A DNA stretch of 64,000 bases from Virgibacillus halotolerans (GTDB lineage Bacteria; Bacillota; Bacilli; Bacillales; Amphibacillaceae), in the NCBI RefSeq assembly GCF_016908515.1, contig NZ_JAFBEA010000001.1, forward strand, positions 310,001-374,000, given 5' to 3'. Below are positions 61,776 through 64,000 of this stretch, one piece after another. The number at the start of each line of letters is the position of its first letter. Position 1 is the first letter of the stretch. A program made the position numbers and the translations under genes. A model generated the notes under the pieces. It had not been told where the DNA came from and did not search any database. It saw nothing but the letters and a program-made list of their open reading frames with translations.

Positions 61776-62013
61776 AATCTCTTCGTTTATTTTGTTGTTT
61801 TAGCTTTTGTTTATTGCGGTCACGATGTACAATAAATCCGCCAATAAAGCCAATTCCACCAAGAAATAGTAATAATCCCACTATAAATTGAATGCTTGGA
61901 TAAAAGAATAACGGGTAAAATTCATTGAATATGCTATCACGCATCAGCTTTATTCCAAAAGCAGCAATAATTCCAGGTATAAAAACGATTGCGATTGCAA
62001 CAAATCTAATCAT
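61774..62013 (-). CDS. yqzF: DUF2627 membrane protein YqzF
   Basis: A 79-residue protein with two membrane segments (about 3-21 and 37-58) and a basic tail. It fits the DUF2627 family (YqzF), found next to bkdR in B. subtilis. The start at 62013 follows GAGGAGAAATG. The function is unknown. Confidence 0.85.
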   Translation of the reverse strand: MIRFVAIAIVFIPGIIAAFGIKLMRDSIFNEFYPLFFYPSIQFIVGLLLFLGGIGFIGGFIVHRDRNKQKLKQQNKRRD

Positions 62014-62158
62014 TTCATTTCTCCTCATAAAGATGATCCATCGGCCAACATTAAATAGTATATCAAATTTTTGTGAAGATAGGAACAAAAGAACGTTTGC
62101 AATAAGGTGCAGATTACCGTATGATAAAATCATGCAAAATCATGCAAGGTGGGATGAT

Positions 62159-64000
62159 ATGAAGCGAGTGCTTATTGTCGGAGCAGGTAGAGGGGGAAGT
62201 GCGTTATTTAAAATTTTACATGCTGTAAAACGCATGGAAATTGTTGCAATTATAGATCGTAATCAACATGCCAAAGGCCTCGAATTAGCGAAAGCGCATC
62301 AAATCCCGACTGACAGCAATTGGGAAAGTTGGATTGACAGTGATATTGATATCGTCATTGAGGTAACCGGAAGTGAAGCTGTTTTAGCGGCATTAATGAA
62401 ACGAACCCATCATGATACAATTGTTATCCCTGGCAGTGTAGCATACATCATCTCGGAATTATTTGTTGAAAAGGAATCTTTGTTGAATCGAATAAAATAC
62501 CAGATGAATAACCAGGAATTGATACTCAACAATATTCGTGATGGGATGATTGTCATTAACAATCAGGGAAGCGTACAATTTGTGAATAAAAGCGCTGAGA
62601 AAATCGTCGGTTATGCAAAGACAGCATTTGAAGGTAAAAATATCCGTACCATTATTCCGAACACCAAATTACTTGAAACATTGAGAACTGAACAACGTGA
62701 AATTAATCAGAAGCTTCTATTGGAAAATGGGAAAAATATTATTACGACCAGAATCCCAATTATAAATGGGGAAGAGCAATTAATTGGTGCTTTTGCTACA
62801 TTTAAAGATATTACAGAAGTGAAGAATTTAGCTGAGGAAAATACGGATTTGAAAGAAATTAAGACGATGCTTGAAGCAATCATTAAATCCTCTGACGAAG
62901 CGATCAGCGTTGTGGATGAAAACGGTAAAGGATTAATGATTAACCCTGCCTATACTCGCATTACTGGGTTGAAAGATAATGATATTATTGGTGAACCAGC
63001 TACTAGAGACATATCTGAAGGCGAAAGTATGCATCTGAAAGTATTGCAAACAAGAAGAGCGGTTCGCAGTGTCCCTATGAAAGTAGGACCTTCCAAAAAA
63101 GATGTGTTAGTAAATGTTGCACCTGTAATTGTAGATGGTAAAATTAAAGGCAGTGTTGGTGTTTTACATGATGTAACTGAAATTCGCTCATTGACAAATG
63201 AATTAAAACGCGCAAGACAGATTATTCGCAACTTAGAAGCCAAATATACATTTGCTGATATTATTGGTAATTCCCATGAAATGCGGATAGCAGTGGAACA
63301 AGCAAGAGTCGGCGCAAAGACACCTGCAACGGTTTTATTGCGTGGGAATTCCGGAACTGGAAAGGAACTGTTCGCACACGCCATTCACAATGAAAGCGAT
63401 CGCAGGCATAATAAGTTTATACGTGTAAATTGTGCAGCCATTGCAGAATCTATATTGGAAAGTGAATTATTTGGTTACGAGGAAGGTGCGTTTTCAGGGG
63501 CAAAGCATGGCGGTAAAAAGGGCTTATTTGAAGAAGCAAATAACGGGAGTATTTTCCTTGACGAAATAGGTGAGTTATCATTAAACATGCAAGCAAAGCT
63601 CTTACGTGTGTTGCAGGAAAAAGAGATTGTTCGTGTAGGTGGGGCAGAATCAGTTCCTGTTGATGTGCGAATTATTACAGCTACCAACATTAATTTAGAA
63701 AAAGCAATTACAAATAAAACATTTCGTGAGGATTTATACTACCGACTTAATCGTTTGCCGATATTTATTCCTTCATTAAACGAGCGAATCGAAGACTTGC
63801 CAGAATTAATTCAACATGTTATTCAAAAGACAAATCAGGATTACGGAAGAAATGTTCTTACTATATCCGAGGATGCATTGATTAATTTGAAACAACACCA
63901 CTGGGCAGGAAATATAAGAGAGTTGGAAAATATAATTGGGAGAGCAATGATCTACATGGACATGAATGAAGAAGTTATTAAAAAAGAACATATTCCAGCG
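62159..64000 (+). CDS. bkdR: Sigma-54-dependent regulator BkdR (partial)
   Basis: Starts at 62159 after AAGGTGGGATG and runs off the right edge (614 codons seen). An unusual N-terminal Rossmann-like domain ([14 protein letters not shown], 1-120) is followed by two PAS domains (about 135-250 and 250-355), then the AAA+ domain with GNSGTGKE (about 396-403) and GAFSGA (about 443-448), which contacts sigma-54 (usual GAFTGA with Thr to Ser). In B. subtilis BkdR activates the branched-chain amino acid degradation operon (ptb-bkd). The C-terminal HTH lies beyond the window. Confidence 0.92.
   Translation, partial: MKRVLIVGAGRGGSALFKILHAVKRMEIVAIIDRNQHAKGLELAKAHQIPTDSNWESWIDSDIDIVIEVTGSEAVLAALMKRTHHDTIVIPGSVAYIISELFVEKESLLNRIKYQMNNQELILNNIRDGMIVINNQGSVQFVNKSAEKIVGYAKTAFEGKNIRTIIPNTKLLETLRTEQREINQKLLLENGKNIITTRIPIINGEEQLIGAFATFKDITEVKNLAEENTDLKEIKTMLEAIIKSSDEAISVVDENGKGLMINPAYTRITGLKDNDIIGEPATRDISEGESMHLKVLQTRRAVRSVPMKVGPSKKDVLVNVAPVIVDGKIKGSVGVLHDVTEIRSLTNELKRARQIIRNLEAKYTFADIIGNSHEMRIAVEQARVGAKTPATVLLRGNSGTGKELFAHAIHNESDRRHNKFIRVNCAAIAESILESELFGYEEGAFSGAKHGGKKGLFEEANNGSIFLDEIGELSLNMQAKLLRVLQEKEIVRVGGAESVPVDVRIITATNINLEKAITNKTFREDLYYRLNRLPIFIPSLNERIEDLPELIQHVIQKTNQDYGRNVLTISEDALINLKQHHWAGNIRELENIIGRAMIYMDMNEEVIKKEHIPA

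Noticed and set aside
1-64000. CRISPR arrays, tRNA, rRNA genes or insertion sequences
   Set aside because: No regularly spaced direct repeats, cloverleaf genes, rRNA segments or transposase genes were recognised.

Overview
The window is chromosomal DNA of a spore-forming member of the Bacillaceae. It shows the yqg-comG-gcv-spoIIIA-acc-xse-recN-spoIVB-spo0A-bkd gene order of the Bacillus subtilis region, competence pseudopilin genes, sporulation genes and low G+C. The OLE RNA with its membrane partner OapA, and a class II (B12-dependent) ribonucleotide reductase, point to a halophilic or alkaliphilic genus (Oceanobacillus/Virgibacillus/Gracilibacillus/Alkalihalobacillus-like). The genus cannot be fixed from the sequence alone.

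Layout. 1-8172: small membrane proteins, rpmG, yqgN, a ThiF/MoeB-type E1 enzyme, the rhomboid protease gluP (yqgP), yqgQ-glcK, the metallo-hydrolase yqgX and yqgY. 8308-12174 (minus): the comG operon for the DNA-uptake pseudopilus. 12314-19323: yqzE, yqhG, the SNF2 ATPase yqhH, then a tandem glycine riboswitch driving gcvT-gcvPA-gcvPB. 19373-27229: yqhL, nrdJ behind a pair of NrdR boxes, mntR, yqhO, yqhP, yqhR, yqhT, efp. 27310-32507: the eight-gene spoIIIA operon behind a sigma-E promoter. 32733-43260: accBC, yqhY, nusB, folD, xseAB, ispA, OLE RNA, oapA, yqxC, argR, recN. The dxs gene expected between oapA and yqxC is absent. 43535-45902: spoIVB and spo0A. 60297-64000: an aspartate kinase, yqzF and the start of bkdR.

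The unusual part is 45843-60146. A site-specific element of 14,244 bp is inserted in the 3' end of spo0A, the master regulator of sporulation. A perfect 60-bp direct repeat, the last 19 codons plus stop of spo0A, brackets it. Spo0A stays full length because the element carries its own copy of the gene's end. The native hairpin downstream of spo0A is now 14 kb away.

The element holds a tyrosine integrase directly behind spo0A in the same orientation, a winged-HTH protein, a serine resolvase with a probable res site, divergent regulators with three 17-bp operators, a lipoprotein, a P-loop SF2-like ATPase, and a long operon of small unknown genes. The operon ends in a 1,096-residue phage tape-measure protein with 22-residue repeats. 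No capsid, portal, terminase, relaxase or conjugation gene is visible. It looks like a plasmid-like or satellite-like integrative element that uses a sporulation gene as its attachment site. Its integrase could be exposed to transcription from the spo0A promoters, but a hairpin (45995-46048) at the integrase start would block read-through or hide the ribosome binding site.
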